Below, one piece after another: positions 6,631 to 15,580 of a stretch of DNA of 28,467 bases. Source of the DNA: Sulfurivirga caldicuralii (GTDB lineage Bacteria; Pseudomonadota; Gammaproteobacteria; Thiomicrospirales; Thiomicrospiraceae). The stretch is taken from the NCBI GenBank assembly GCA_015661715.1, contig DQVN01000045.1, forward strand, positions 1 through 28,467, given 5' to 3'. Under the pieces are notes generated by a model that was not told the origin of the DNA, searched no databases, and worked only from the letters and a program-made list of their open reading frames with translations. Each line of letters begins with the position of its first letter. Within the stretch, counting starts at the first letter, position 1. Made by a program: the position numbers and the translations under genes.

Positions 6631-9483
6631 ATGGGTGAGAATAAATGTTTACAAGCTGATTGGCAGATCAAATTGGATGCTTGGGTGCATGATCCGGGTG
6701 AAAAGGCGTTGATTTTGCTGCGTGGTAAAGGCCATGAGGCGGGTACGGTAGCCAAAGTGCGCCAGGCGCTGGGTATTGAGCAGGAGCATGACTATACCCG
6801 TCGAGCAGACTGGTGGGCGGCTTCGGCGGATCGGTTGCAGTGGCCAAAAGGCTGGAATGATCAGGTGCGTTGGTATCAGCAACCAGAGCTGGTGCATCCC
6901 TTATCTGCAAACCCCCTGGATGTGAAACTCAAAGTGGGGGACTTTTCAGACACGGATGTTGATGAGATTGAAGAACGCTCCACTGCCCACTCTCTGGACT
7001 TGATTCAGCGGGCTGGTGAAGATGACCGGCGGCGATATCTGGCGTTATGGCGCTTTGAACCGGTGCTCCAGGGAGAGGTGGATAATCATGGCAAATTGGG
7101 CAAGCTCTGGGAAGTGCTACCGGCTGATTCGCGCATACCGGATCATAGCATCTGGGACCATAAGGATCTGACATCAGCCGTGGCTGGGGCCATGGCCTCT
7201 GACTCTAAGGGTGAAGTTGCACTTTTAGCCATGACCTTGGGGCCAGTGCAGTCATTTATTTCAGCAGCCCGTTCAACCACTGACTTATGGGCTGGTTCTC
7301 ATCTGCTTTCACGCTTGAGTTGGGAAATGATGCGCCCGCTGGTGGAGCAGTTGGGGCCGGACGCGGTGCTCTATCCACGGCTACGCGGTATTCCTCAAGT
7401 GGATGTCTGGCTGCAGGAACAGTTGGGGCAAGGTTTTGCTGATCTGTTTGCGCAACTGGACTGGAAAAAACAGAGCGCCACCAATACCAACCCGCTGTTT
7501 GTGGGCGCCATGCCCAATCGTTTTGTGGCTCTGGTGCCTGCCGCCCATGTGGAGACTTTGGCGCAGCAGTGTGAGGATGCCGTGCGTAAGTGGTTGAGCG
7601 ATTTGGGCCAAGATGTCGTGGAACGTTTACTTAAGACCGCAGGGATTCCGCCAAAGCAGGATCACTATTGCTATGAACAAATGGCGCGTCAACTTAAAGG
7701 ATTTCCAGAGGTGTACTGGGCCAGTGTTTCTTTTGGCCTGATCGAGACGGATGAGAGGATGCGGGTCAAATCCTCTCAGGCACTGGAGCAAGCGGCAGCC
7801 CCCTTTTGGCCAGAAGATGGCGTGCCTTTTTTCAAGAGCCAGTACTGGAAGTTGATAGGTGAGAAGGAATATGCGGGAGAGATTGACTTTTTTCTACCTC
7901 GGCCCAGTACCCTTTATCCGGTGGTTTATGAGCTATTGGAGCGGTTATTGGCTGCGGTCAAAAGCATCCGCCCCTTTGAACAGATTGAGGAAAAGGGCTG
8001 GCGCTGTTCGCTGACAGGCGAGGCCGAGTGGCTGACCCACGATCCTCAACTGCTGGCGACCTATCAAGGGCAAAAAACAGCGCAGCAGGATCTGTGGCAG
8101 CACATTGCGCAAAAGCGTCCCTCTTGGGCCAAACAGGGGGAGCGCTTAAGTGCACTGCCTGCCATTAAACGGGTGTGGCCGGATATTTTTGCCCAGGAAG
8201 TGGCCCAGGCTTTGGGCAGCAATCAGAGCAAAGCGGCCCGTTTTGTGGTTTCTACCCATGTAATGGCAAATGCCAAGGCTTTAGAAAAGCTGGCTGAGGC
8301 AGAAACCCTCCCTTTGCCAGATGTGGCGCAACAACGGTTAAATCAGGAGGACTTACCCCGCTATGCGTTGCCCAGGCGTATTGCCCAACTGATCAACGAG
8401 TCACAAAGAATCAAAAACAAAAAGCAAAGATTCAAAGCGCTATGGGCATTGTTGGATGTGCTTGAAAATAGTGATGATGCAACCCTATCCGATGCCGACA
8501 AAAAGGCAATCCGCAAGGCGGTGTACAAGGTATTCGCCAATTCAGGTGAGCAGCCGGAGACCTACTATGCGCTTTTGCAGCTGGATGGAGATGAAATGGG
8601 TGCCTGGTTATCGGGCGAACATGCGGCAGCTTATCAAGACTACTTTCACCGTCAATTGCGTGCACAGTTTGATCGCGCCAGTGATCCTCTCGCACAACTG
8701 GCCAGGATGCAAAGACTGGTGACGCCCGCTTATCACATGAGTATTTCTGCAGCACTCAACCAGTTTGCCCTACACATTGCCCCGGCGATTGTGCAGCAGG
8801 CTTATTCCGGTCAATTGATTTATGCCGGTGGAGATGATGTGTTGGCCATGCTGCCCACAGCGGATGCGCTTGCGGTCGCCTTGCGCCTTCAACAGGCCTA
8901 TCGGGGTGAAGATGGTTTTTCCTTGCAGCCGCGGGGCATTGATCTGACCGGTGGTAATGGTTTTGTTTGGCAACAGGGACAGTTGGTGCAGGTCATGGGC
9001 ACCAAGGCGACGGTGAGCGCCGGGTTGGTTATAGCCCATCATAAGGCGCCATTAGGTTGGGTGTTGCGTCAAGTGCGCGCGGCCGAAGCCGCCGCTAAAG
9101 AAGCGGGGCGCAATCGGCTGAATATCACCCTGATAAAACGGGCCGGAACCATCACCCGATTGACCTTGAAATGGTCAGAAGTGGAACAATTTGAGCAGTT
9201 GCGCGACCTTTTGTCCGCAGAGCAGGTATCCCGACGCGCCGCCTACAACCTGAACAACTGGTTGAAAGACATGCCTGATGATATGGATGCCTTGAAGACC
9301 TTGATTGCCTATCAGATGAGGCGTCAGGGTGTGGACGCAGGTGAGGCTAAGGATATGGCCGCCTGGCTGGTTGAAGGCGTATCAACCCGGCAGGAAAGCG
9401 GACAAAACGGCCTTGACTGGCTCAAAGATGTCTTGATAGTTGCCGAATTTTTGGCGCGGGATACCCGCAGTGGAGGTGAATAA
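6631..9483 (+). CDS. cmr2: Cmr2 (Cas10), large subunit with HD and GGDD palm domains
   Basis: Cas10 senses target RNA bound by the complex. Its HD domain cuts ssDNA in many systems, and its palm domain makes cyclic oligoadenylates. The 950-residue product has an N-terminal HD motif (WVHDPGEKAL, H20 D21) with GHE and ADWWAASADR downstream, as in active Cmr2 HD domains. It has a first palm-like segment (LGPVQSFISAARSTTDLWAGSHLL), LDGDEMGAWL, and the catalytic G733-G-D-D736. The usual zinc-binding cysteines are mostly gone: only C459 (CSLTGE) remains of the first pair, and the second region reads GERLSALPAIKR. The start at 6631 follows GCGGAGG by 9 nt. The stop overlaps the cmr3 start by one base. 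Both catalytic centres look intact, so cOA signalling is expected. Confidence 0.96.
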   Translation: MGENKCLQADWQIKLDAWVHDPGEKALILLRGKGHEAGTVAKVRQALGIEQEHDYTRRADWWAASADRLQWPKGWNDQVRWYQQPELVHPLSANPLDVKLKVGDFSDTDVDEIEERSTAHSLDLIQRAGEDDRRRYLALWRFEPVLQGEVDNHGKLGKLWEVLPADSRIPDHSIWDHKDLTSAVAGAMASDSKGEVALLAMTLGPVQSFISAARSTTDLWAGSHLLSRLSWEMMRPLVEQLGPDAVLYPRLRGIPQVDVWLQEQLGQGFADLFAQLDWKKQSATNTNPLFVGAMPNRFVALVPAAHVETLAQQCEDAVRKWLSDLGQDVVERLLKTAGIPPKQDHYCYEQMARQLKGFPEVYWASVSFGLIETDERMRVKSSQALEQAAAPFWPEDGVPFFKSQYWKLIGEKEYAGEIDFFLPRPSTLYPVVYELLERLLAAVKSIRPFEQIEEKGWRCSLTGEAEWLTHDPQLLATYQGQKTAQQDLWQHIAQKRPSWAKQGERLSALPAIKRVWPDIFAQEVAQALGSNQSKAARFVVSTHVMANAKALEKLAEAETLPLPDVAQQRLNQEDLPRYALPRRIAQLINESQRIKNKKQRFKALWALLDVLENSDDATLSDADKKAIRKAVYKVFANSGEQPETYYALLQLDGDEMGAWLSGEHAAAYQDYFHRQLRAQFDRASDPLAQLARMQRLVTPAYHMSISAALNQFALHIAPAIVQQAYSGQLIYAGGDDVLAMLPTADALAVALRLQQAYRGEDGFSLQPRGIDLTGGNGFVWQQGQLVQVMGTKATVSAGLVIAHHKAPLGWVLRQVRAAEAAAKEAGRNRLNITLIKRAGTITRLTLKWSEVEQFEQLRDLLSAEQVSRRAAYNLNNWLKDMPDDMDALKTLIAYQMRRQGVDAGEAKDMAAWLVEGVSTRQESGQNGLDWLKDVLIVAEFLARDTRSGGE

Positions 9484-10559
9484 TGCAGTGGTTCTGGATT
9501 GAGCCCCTTGATACGCTGTCCTTTCGAGGGAACCGTCTGTTTGGTGATCCAGGCAGCTTTGGTGAAAGCATGATGCCCCCCTGGCCCTCTGTTTTTGCTG
9601 GTGCTTTCCGGGCCGCTATCCTGCAGTGGGACAGCAGCTTTGACCTGGATGCATGGAAAAGGGGCGAGATCGCCCATCCCATCGTGGGTAGTTGGCAAGG
9701 CGGCGAGTTTAAACCGGGCAGCTTGCAGTTGGGGCCAGTGTTCATAGGGCGCAAAACTCAAGGAGATGCGGTGGAGACTTTGCATTTCCCTCCGCAAGAT
9801 GTATTGATTACGCAACCAAAGGGAGAGCCAGCGCCTACCATCACCTATCTCAAGCCCCATGACCTGGGGCAGACAGGATTACAGGGGCGCTTTGTTACCA
9901 CACAGCGGCCTGTGGCCCGGTTGAGTCGTCGAGCCAAACCCCAAAGCGGCTGGCTGATCCACCGTTCAGGGTTTGAGCAATACCTGCAAGGCAAACCGAT
10001 CAACCTGGACCAGCTCATCAAACAAAGCGAGCTGTGGCAGACCCACTTGCGTACCGGTATTGGCATGGATCCTGAGCGCCGTAGTGTGGATGAGGGCAAG
10101 CTGTTTACGGTGCAACATGTTGCTTTTCGGGAGAAAGTGGGCTTTGTCGTAGGCGTGGAAGGGGCAAACCTGCCTGACAGCGGCTTATTGCGTTTAGGCG
10201 GTGATGGCCATGGTGCCCGTTTTGAGCGTCTGCCGACTTTTGCGCCACCGGCGCTCAGTGATGCCCAGCTTGAAGGCGCCTCGTGCGTGCGTTTGATTAC
10301 CCAAGCCCCGGCTTTGCTGAGTGGAGGCTGGAGGCCAGATGTGGCTGATGGCTTGATCTGCGCAGCACTGCAGCGGGCTGAAGTGATCTCCGGCTGGAAC
10401 TTGAAAGCCTGGAAACCCAAAACGGCTCGCCGTGCCGTGAGCGCCGGATCAGTTTATTGGTTTGCGGGCATGCCTGCACATAGGGTGCGGGCCCAGTGGC
10501 AGCGCGCCTTGATTCGCGCCGATGAAGGTTTTGGGCAATTTATTTTGGCAATCGCATAA
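9483..10559 (+). CDS. cmr3: Cmr3, type III-B RAMP protein (crRNA 5'-end subunit)
   Basis: Cmr3 sits with Cas10 at the foot of the Cmr complex and holds the 8-nt crRNA 5' tag. The 358-residue protein begins WFWIEPLDTLSFRGNRLFG, the typical Cmr3 opening, with FGESMMPPWPSVFAGAFRAA following. The middle contains THLRTGIGMDPERRSVDEGK, a well-conserved Cmr3 segment. A Gly-rich stretch (LRLGGDGHGARFERL) and the C-terminal RADEGFGQFILAIA complete it. Length is normal for the family. The ATG overlaps the cmr2 TAA by one base (TAATG), so translation is coupled. Confidence 0.93.
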   Translation: MQWFWIEPLDTLSFRGNRLFGDPGSFGESMMPPWPSVFAGAFRAAILQWDSSFDLDAWKRGEIAHPIVGSWQGGEFKPGSLQLGPVFIGRKTQGDAVETLHFPPQDVLITQPKGEPAPTITYLKPHDLGQTGLQGRFVTTQRPVARLSRRAKPQSGWLIHRSGFEQYLQGKPINLDQLIKQSELWQTHLRTGIGMDPERRSVDEGKLFTVQHVAFREKVGFVVGVEGANLPDSGLLRLGGDGHGARFERLPTFAPPALSDAQLEGASCVRLITQAPALLSGGWRPDVADGLICAALQRAEVISGWNLKAWKPKTARRAVSAGSVYWFAGMPAHRVRAQWQRALIRADEGFGQFILAIA

Positions 10560-10577
10560 GCAATAGGAGTCAGGATC

Positions 10578-11492
10578 ATGTTCGAAAAACAAAGTGTTGT
10601 CATGATGTATGCAATCAGTCCCGTGCATATGGGGGCGGGCACTGCCACGGGGCTGGTGGACAATCCCATTCAACGGGAAGCCCACACCGCACACCCTGTT
10701 TTTGCCGGCTCTGGTATCAAGGGGGCTGTGCGCCATAGCTGGGAGAACCTGGGGGGTCGCAAGGATGAAATCAATGCCATTTTTGGCCCGGATCCGGATA
10801 GTAAGGCAGAAAACAAACAGGCAGGTGCGGTCAGCTTTGGTGATGCCCAACTGGTGTTGTTTCCCGTGCGTAGCTTGAAGGAAAGCTATGTTTATGCTGC
10901 ATCTCCCACAACCCTAGCCCGGGCGCGGCGGTTGTTGCACTTCGCTGGTGTAAGTGTGGATTGGGATATTCCTCAGGTGGCACAGGGGCAGGTGGCCATG
11001 ACCAGACAGGGAGCAGAAGCGTTGCTTGATGCTGACAAGCTCTATCTCGAAGCGTTTGAATATGGGCCGGTTGATGCGCAGGTGGATGCCATAGCTGAAA
11101 GTTTGGCTGAGCTGGCCTTGAATGATGATGATTCCCTGTCCTTTTTCCGTGAAAAGATCGCTGATCATTTGGTCATTCTCAATGACAGCGACTTCAACTA
11201 TTTTGTGGAAAACAGCACTTTGGTCGAGCCTCATGTGCGCATTGACCCTGATACCGGTACAGCTGAAGGTGGCGGCCTGTTTTACAGCGAAAACCTGCCG
11301 CCGGAGGCTGTCATGATCGCGCCGCTGCTAGTCAGCTCAGAGCGTAAAAGTAATAAGTCTGAGCGTAAGGATGCAGAAGAGATTATGCGCCAATTAAACA
11401 CCGTAATGAATGGTCGGATCTTGCAGTTGGGTGGAGATGCCACCACGGGTCGGGGGTTGGTGATGTGCAAGATTGTGCAGCAGGGAGGTTAA
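10578..11492 (+). CDS. cmr4: Cmr4, type III-B backbone RAMP and target-RNA nuclease
   Basis: Cmr4 forms the repeated backbone of the complex and cleaves bound target RNA at 6-nt intervals. The 304-residue product opens with a RAMP core (MMYAISPVHMGAGTATGLVD) followed by NPIQREAHTAHPVFAGSGIKG, the classic Cmr4 signature. D28 in the LVDNPIQRE loop corresponds to the catalytic aspartate known from other Cmr4 proteins, so target cleavage should be intact. The C-terminal LQLGGDATTGRGLVMCK is the RAMP glycine-rich loop. GGAG and AGGAT lie just before the ATG. It is separated from cmr3 by 18 nt and from cmr5 by 3 nt. Confidence 0.95.
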   Translation: MFEKQSVVMMYAISPVHMGAGTATGLVDNPIQREAHTAHPVFAGSGIKGAVRHSWENLGGRKDEINAIFGPDPDSKAENKQAGAVSFGDAQLVLFPVRSLKESYVYAASPTTLARARRLLHFAGVSVDWDIPQVAQGQVAMTRQGAEALLDADKLYLEAFEYGPVDAQVDAIAESLAELALNDDDSLSFFREKIADHLVILNDSDFNYFVENSTLVEPHVRIDPDTGTAEGGGLFYSENLPPEAVMIAPLLVSSERKSNKSERKDAEEIMRQLNTVMNGRILQLGGDATTGRGLVMCKIVQQGG

Positions 11493-11495
11493 CAA

Positions 11496-11882
11496 ATGTC
11501 AACATTGGAGCAGCAACGGGCCCAAGCAGCCTGGCAAATGGTAAAGGATGCTCAGCAAGAGGCCGAACGGGCAGAATGGTCTTTCAAAGACTATGTCAAC
11601 ACCTGCAAAGGTCTGCCTGCGCTGATCATGACCAGCGGGTTAATGCAGACCATGGCTTTTCTGGAGCAGAAGAAGAAGCGTCATCGTTTTATCGGTCAGC
11701 AGATTCGCACATGGTTGCATCAGCGCTATGGCTATGCGCAAGAGTTTGAGCAGTTTATGCAACAGATGTTTAAGGCCGACAGCGCTACTTACCAGAAGGT
11801 CAATGGTGAAATCTACGCATTACTGAAATGGTTGCGTCAGTTCGCAGCGGCTAAGGCGTCCACTGAACAAACAGGAGACTGA
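11496..11882 (+). CDS. cmr5: Cmr5, type III-B small subunit
   Basis: Cmr5 is the small all-helical subunit that lines the Cmr backbone beside the target RNA. The 128-residue product begins STLEQQRAQAAWQMV and continues with the conserved YVNTCKGLPALIMTSGLMQTM segment, then TMAFLEQKKK, all typical of Cmr5. GGGAGG lies 7-8 nt before the ATG. Its location between cmr4 and cmr6, and its length, match the family. Confidence 0.93.
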   Translation: MSTLEQQRAQAAWQMVKDAQQEAERAEWSFKDYVNTCKGLPALIMTSGLMQTMAFLEQKKKRHRFIGQQIRTWLHQRYGYAQEFEQFMQQMFKADSATYQKVNGEIYALLKWLRQFAAAKASTEQTGD

Positions 11883-11884
11883 AG

Positions 11885-13156
11885 ATGCCCACAGCAGCAG
11901 TACCCCGCTATTTGGCTGAAAAGACAGCCTTGCTTGAGAAAGCCTCCCCGGGCATGCAGTTTACCCAGTATTTGAGCATCTGGACAACGCGACAGGATCA
12001 GGAGAAATTTGTCAGAGAGGCGGTTAAGAAAAAAAGTCAAGAAGCAGTGGAATTGAATTCCATCTTGCATACTCAAGGGCTGGATGAGGCCATTCGGTTT
12101 TCCATAGCGAAAAGAAATCTGGAAACTCTATGGCATAAACAAAAGCGCATCCAAAAGGTGGATATTCACATCCATGAATCTGACCAAAAGCTGATGCAAG
12201 GTTGGCGCAGCCGCCTGAAGGCAGAGGCATTGCAAGAGACAAATAGGTTGTGGTTTCCTGCCATCTCTACCGCACCTTTTGTGACCGGGCTGGGTAACGA
12301 GCACCCTTTGGAAAACGGTTTTAGTTTCCTCTGGCCCTATGGTGTGCCCTATCTGCCCGGCAGTAGCGTCAAGGGTGTTATTCGCCAAGCATTCCGTGAG
12401 CTGGGTATCGACGAGAACCGTACAACTGCACTATTGGGGTTGGAAGCAGAGCCGGGCAGTCAGGAACACCAGAAGGGTGCACTGATATTTTACGATGTGG
12501 TGCCGGAAATTCGCGCAAAGAGGCTGAAAGTAGAGATTATGAACCCCCATTTCATCGAGTACTATCAGAAGAATAATGCCCCTCATGAAAATAGCAATCC
12601 TGTGCCTATCTATTTTTTGACGGTTCCAGAAGGGAGCCGCTTTGATTTTTTGGTGCGTTGTGACAGCGCTTTTCTTGAGCGGATTGCGCCTGGATTGCTC
12701 GCGGAGCAGGACAGTCAGCCCCGCTGGCAGCATATTCTACGGGATGCGTTTGCATATGCCTTCGACTGGCTGGGCTTTGGCGCCAAGACCCGGGTGGGCT
12801 ATGGCGCCATGGAAATGGACGAAAAAGCGGTGCGCGACTTAGAGGAAGAAAAGCAAGAAATAGAAAAAGCAAAACATCTAAGCCAACTATCCGAACAAGA
12901 GCGGCTCATTATGGCGTGGGAAGAGAAACTCGAGCACTATCCGGCAGAAACCCTTAAGCCCGGGGCAGAACATTATTCACTGCTCAGACAGGCATTTGTG
13001 CAGGCGGAATCCTGGGATGAAAAAGATCTGAATAATTTTGTGGCAAGGATCTTTATCCCATGGTGGAAAAAGGTCGAGCCCAGTAAAACATGGGTCAAGA
13101 AAAACCGGGAAAAGTACCCTCGTCTATTCCAGCAACGCACTCAACTGCTTAGCTGA
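11885..13156 (+). CDS. cmr6: Cmr6, type III-B RAMP protein with long N- and C-terminal extensions
   Basis: Cmr6 joins Cmr1 at the head of the complex. In the 423-residue product the RAMP core spans roughly 110-315: FVTGLGNEHPLENG, YLPGSSVKGVIRQAF (about 158-172), and the glycine-rich loop GFGAKTRVGYGAME near 302. In front lies a helical region of about 100 residues. Behind it is a charged, coiled-coil-like tail of about 110 residues (EEEKQEIEKAKH, then a Trp-rich end). These extensions make it longer than the archaeal Cmr6 proteins of known structure; they may be common in bacteria. It starts two bases after the cmr5 stop and is the last gene of the cmr run; a 73-nt gap with a hairpin follows. 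Confidence 0.92.
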   Translation: MPTAAVPRYLAEKTALLEKASPGMQFTQYLSIWTTRQDQEKFVREAVKKKSQEAVELNSILHTQGLDEAIRFSIAKRNLETLWHKQKRIQKVDIHIHESDQKLMQGWRSRLKAEALQETNRLWFPAISTAPFVTGLGNEHPLENGFSFLWPYGVPYLPGSSVKGVIRQAFRELGIDENRTTALLGLEAEPGSQEHQKGALIFYDVVPEIRAKRLKVEIMNPHFIEYYQKNNAPHENSNPVPIYFLTVPEGSRFDFLVRCDSAFLERIAPGLLAEQDSQPRWQHILRDAFAYAFDWLGFGAKTRVGYGAMEMDEKAVRDLEEEKQEIEKAKHLSQLSEQERLIMAWEEKLEHYPAETLKPGAEHYSLLRQAFVQAESWDEKDLNNFVARIFIPWWKKVEPSKTWVKKNREKYPRLFQQRTQLLS

Positions 13157-13167
13157 CAGTAAACAGT

Positions 13168-13198
13168 GCCCAATACCCCTTCGGGCATGTAATTGGGC
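13168..13198. promoter_or_regulatory. Inverted repeat between cmr6 and csx1
   Basis: GCCCAAT (13168-13174) and ATTGGGC (13192-13198) form a perfect 7-bp stem around a 17-nt loop. An alternative pairing uses TGCCC (13167-13171) with GGGCA (13183-13187). There is no T-run after the stem, so it is not a standard intrinsic terminator. It could stabilise the cmr mRNA, tune read-through into csx1, or act as an mRNA processing site. The csx1 ribosome-binding site GGAG follows about 20 nt later. Confidence 0.4.
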
Positions 13199-13229
13199 TG
13201 CATAAATAAAAGGGAAAGGAGATAGAGCT

Positions 13230-14408
13230 ATGGCTAAGCGAGTATTAATCACCTTTCTCGGTCGGGTGCCAAAAGCCGAAGGGCAATATCGCACAACCTG
13301 TTATAAGTGGCCGACAGATAATGACAAACCTTGCCAGCCGATACAGAAAGTCGCTTTTTTCGGATTGGATATTCTCCGACGCATGCCCGAAATAGACCGT
13401 GTCGTGGTACTGGGCACGCCGGGCAGTATGTGGGATCATTTATTCGAGCTGGATGTGTCCTTGGCAGACAAGGAAGAAGATCTGCGCCTGAAGCTGGTCG
13501 ATCAGGTGGAGCGCCAGAATGTCTCCCAATCATTATTGGACCAGTTACAACCTGTTCTGGCGCAGGCATGGGGATGTCAGGTCCGTTTGGAGATTATTTC
13601 CTCCGCTTTGACCGCGCAAGAGCAGTTGGGGCTGTTTTCTGAACTGAATAATCAGGTCAATGCCGATGATCGTTTAATTCTGGACATTACGCATAGTTTT
13701 CGGCACCTGCCCATGATCATGCTGCTGGTGGCCATGCAATTGAAGCAGCTCAAAGGCGTGCAGGTCGATAAAGTGCTTTATGGCATGTATGATCCGGACA
13801 GTCAGTTTGCCCAGGTGGTGGATTTAAAAGGGTTGCTGGATATTGCCGACTGGATGCAGGCCTTGGTGACTTTCAAAAAAGATGGTGATTATGGCGTCTT
13901 TGCCGATCTGGTGGATGTTCCCTTGTTGAAAGAAGCGGCCTTTTTTGAACGCACCACCAACCCTGTCAAAGCGCGGGAAACCCTGCGCGGGGCGCGGGCT
14001 CAGTTGGAAGAAAAGCGCTCTACCGACCCTATCTGGCACTATTTTGGCCCTGATATGCTGGCAGGTTTTGCCTGGATCGATCAGCAAGCGCGCCACCGCT
14101 GGGAAGCAGATCTTGCCTGGCGTTATCTGGACAGAAAAGACTACCTGCGCAGCATCCTGTATGCCCTGGAAAGCTGTATCAGTCGGGAAGTTTCCCAACT
14201 GAAAAGAGATCATCACGATTTTGCCGAGCGCCAGCATGCCCACGACTTGCTTAGGGAGAAAAGTCAAGATTATAGAAAACTCAATAACCTGCGTAATTCC
14301 ATGGCGCACGGCACGCAAACACCGCGTAACGATATGAAAAAGACTCTAAAAAATGAACAGGCGCTGGTTGATCAATTAAAACGCCTTTATACAAGCTTGA
14401 ACCTATGA
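13230..14408 (+). CDS. csx1: Csx1-type CARF-HEPN ribonuclease (TIGR02221/TM1812-like family)
   Basis: This is expected to be a cOA-activated, non-specific RNase. The 392-residue protein begins with a Rossmann-like CARF domain (KRVLITFLGRVPKAEGQYRT) and has LILDITHSFRHLPMIMLLVA at about 150-169, the signature of the TIGR02221 Csx1 group. The C-terminal helical domain carries R355-N-S-M-A-H360 in NNLRNSMAHG, a textbook HEPN RX4H active site. A GGAG ribosome-binding site precedes the ATG. The stop overlaps the cas6 start by 4 nt (ATGA), so it heads the csx1-cas6-cas2-cas2-cas1 run. The CARF and HEPN parts both look intact. Confidence 0.92.
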   Translation: MAKRVLITFLGRVPKAEGQYRTTCYKWPTDNDKPCQPIQKVAFFGLDILRRMPEIDRVVVLGTPGSMWDHLFELDVSLADKEEDLRLKLVDQVERQNVSQSLLDQLQPVLAQAWGCQVRLEIISSALTAQEQLGLFSELNNQVNADDRLILDITHSFRHLPMIMLLVAMQLKQLKGVQVDKVLYGMYDPDSQFAQVVDLKGLLDIADWMQALVTFKKDGDYGVFADLVDVPLLKEAAFFERTTNPVKARETLRGARAQLEEKRSTDPIWHYFGPDMLAGFAWIDQQARHRWEADLAWRYLDRKDYLRSILYALESCISREVSQLKRDHHDFAERQHAHDLLREKSQDYRKLNNLRNSMAHGTQTPRNDMKKTLKNEQALVDQLKRLYTSLNL

Positions 14409-15322
14409 GTTTACCTATAGTCCATCTGTATGTAACAGCTCAGTTTGACCAGGGCTTCGACAAACCGGAATATGCCGGCTCCCTGCTGCGCGGCCAGTTT
14501 GGTCGCATGTTGAAAAAAAGACTCTGCTTGCTTAAAGATACCCCGTGCAACGAGTGCAGCCTCTACAACCATTGCAGTGTGCCCGCTCTGTTCGACGCCC
14601 CAGGCCCCAACCAACCCGTACCTTATGTCATTCATGATCCCCTATGGGGCGCAATGCATATTCCGCCAGGGATGCCGTGGCGATTTCGCCATACCTTGAT
14701 CGGTCATCGGGCCATCCAACATATTCCTTTAGTGGTGCAGATCTGGGATCGAGTGTTTCGCCAGGGTCTGGGCGCACCGTCCAATACCGGCCGCATCGTC
14801 CAGGTGGAGGACTCATCAGGTCAGGTGATCGCCACAGCGCACAGCACAGGCGTGCGTCTGGTGGCCGACACCCCCGTCACCCGGCTGAAAAAATGCCCAA
14901 ACCTGCCCTCAGATTGGCGCATCACCCTGCATACACCGCTGAGACTGTTTTTCAAAAAACAGCGCATCATGCCGCAACAGTTTAAGCCGGAGCACTTTTG
15001 TAAATCCCTATGGCATCGACTGCATGCCTTGGCCCACGCCTATGAAGAACTCCAAGCCCATCTGGATTTGAGTGACACCCTGCGTCAACACCTGTTTACA
15101 ACGCCGGTAGAGGTCAAAACACTGGCCTGGCGTAAATGGCAGCGTTTCTCCACACGACAACAGGCGTATCAGGACATGAGCGGACTTGTCGGACAATTGC
15201 AGCTACATATTCAGCATCCGGCCGTCAAAGAATTAATCTGGCTGGGCGCCCAGGTTCATATAGGCAAAAACACCACCTTTGGTCTTGGCGCTTATGAAAC
15301 GGCCCATGCTGATTGCTTATGA
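14405..15322 (+). CDS. cas6: Cas6, pre-crRNA processing endoribonuclease
   Basis: Cas6 cuts the repeats of the long CRISPR transcript to give crRNAs with an 8-nt 5' tag. The 305-residue protein has an N-terminal ferredoxin-like opening (IVHLYVTAQF, then GSLLRGQFGRMLKKR). A cysteine cluster follows (C41, C48, C51, C57: TPCNECSLYNHC) that is usual in the Cas6 family with Pfam domain PF10040. The C-terminal half ends with the glycine-rich TFGLGAYE. It overlaps csx1 by 4 nt and the first cas2 by 29 nt. The repeat has a 4-bp stem whose 3' base is exactly 8 nt before the repeat end, fitting Cas6 cleavage. Confidence 0.9.
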   Translation: MSLPIVHLYVTAQFDQGFDKPEYAGSLLRGQFGRMLKKRLCLLKDTPCNECSLYNHCSVPALFDAPGPNQPVPYVIHDPLWGAMHIPPGMPWRFRHTLIGHRAIQHIPLVVQIWDRVFRQGLGAPSNTGRIVQVEDSSGQVIATAHSTGVRLVADTPVTRLKKCPNLPSDWRITLHTPLRLFFKKQRIMPQQFKPEHFCKSLWHRLHALAHAYEELQAHLDLSDTLRQHLFTTPVEVKTLAWRKWQRFSTRQQAYQDMSGLVGQLQLHIQHPAVKELIWLGAQVHIGKNTTFGLGAYETAHADCL

Positions 15323-15575
15323 TATTAGCGATGCGAAAAGGCTCTATCGCGCACTAAAAATCCTTAAGCGCTGGCGCTTGGACGGACAAAAATCCGTGCA
15401 TGAATGCTTATTGACCCAAAAAGAAGCCATACAGCTCAAACAGCAGCTAACGGCCATATTACACAGCCATGAGGATAAGCTGTTAATGGTCTGGTTGGAT
15501 GGCCGTCGTCCTATTCAGGTGCGGGGAACCGGAAAAGGCCTGGGCATTTTCAAAAAGATTTTTTATATCAAATAA
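15294..15575 (+). CDS. cas2: Cas2, first of two tandem copies
   Basis: Cas2 dimers bridge two Cas1 dimers in the spacer-integration complex. The 93-residue product has the Cas2 N-terminal strand and acidic motif LIAYDISDAKRL (D10), a helix, QKSVHECLLTQKEA (the canonical second strand region), and KLLMVWLDGRRPI. The tail GKGLGIFKKIFYI is unusual. It starts inside cas6 (29-nt overlap; an internal ATG at 15306 is possible) and is followed 5 nt later by a second, clearly different cas2. Confidence 0.85.
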   Translation: MKRPMLIAYDISDAKRLYRALKILKRWRLDGQKSVHECLLTQKEAIQLKQQLTAILHSHEDKLLMVWLDGRRPIQVRGTGKGLGIFKKIFYIK

Positions 15576-15580
15576 TCGCC

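Noticed and set aside
9324..9860. Minus-strand frame of 178 codons across the cmr2/cmr3 junction
   Set aside because: Antisense to two well-recognised genes, low-complexity content, no family signal.
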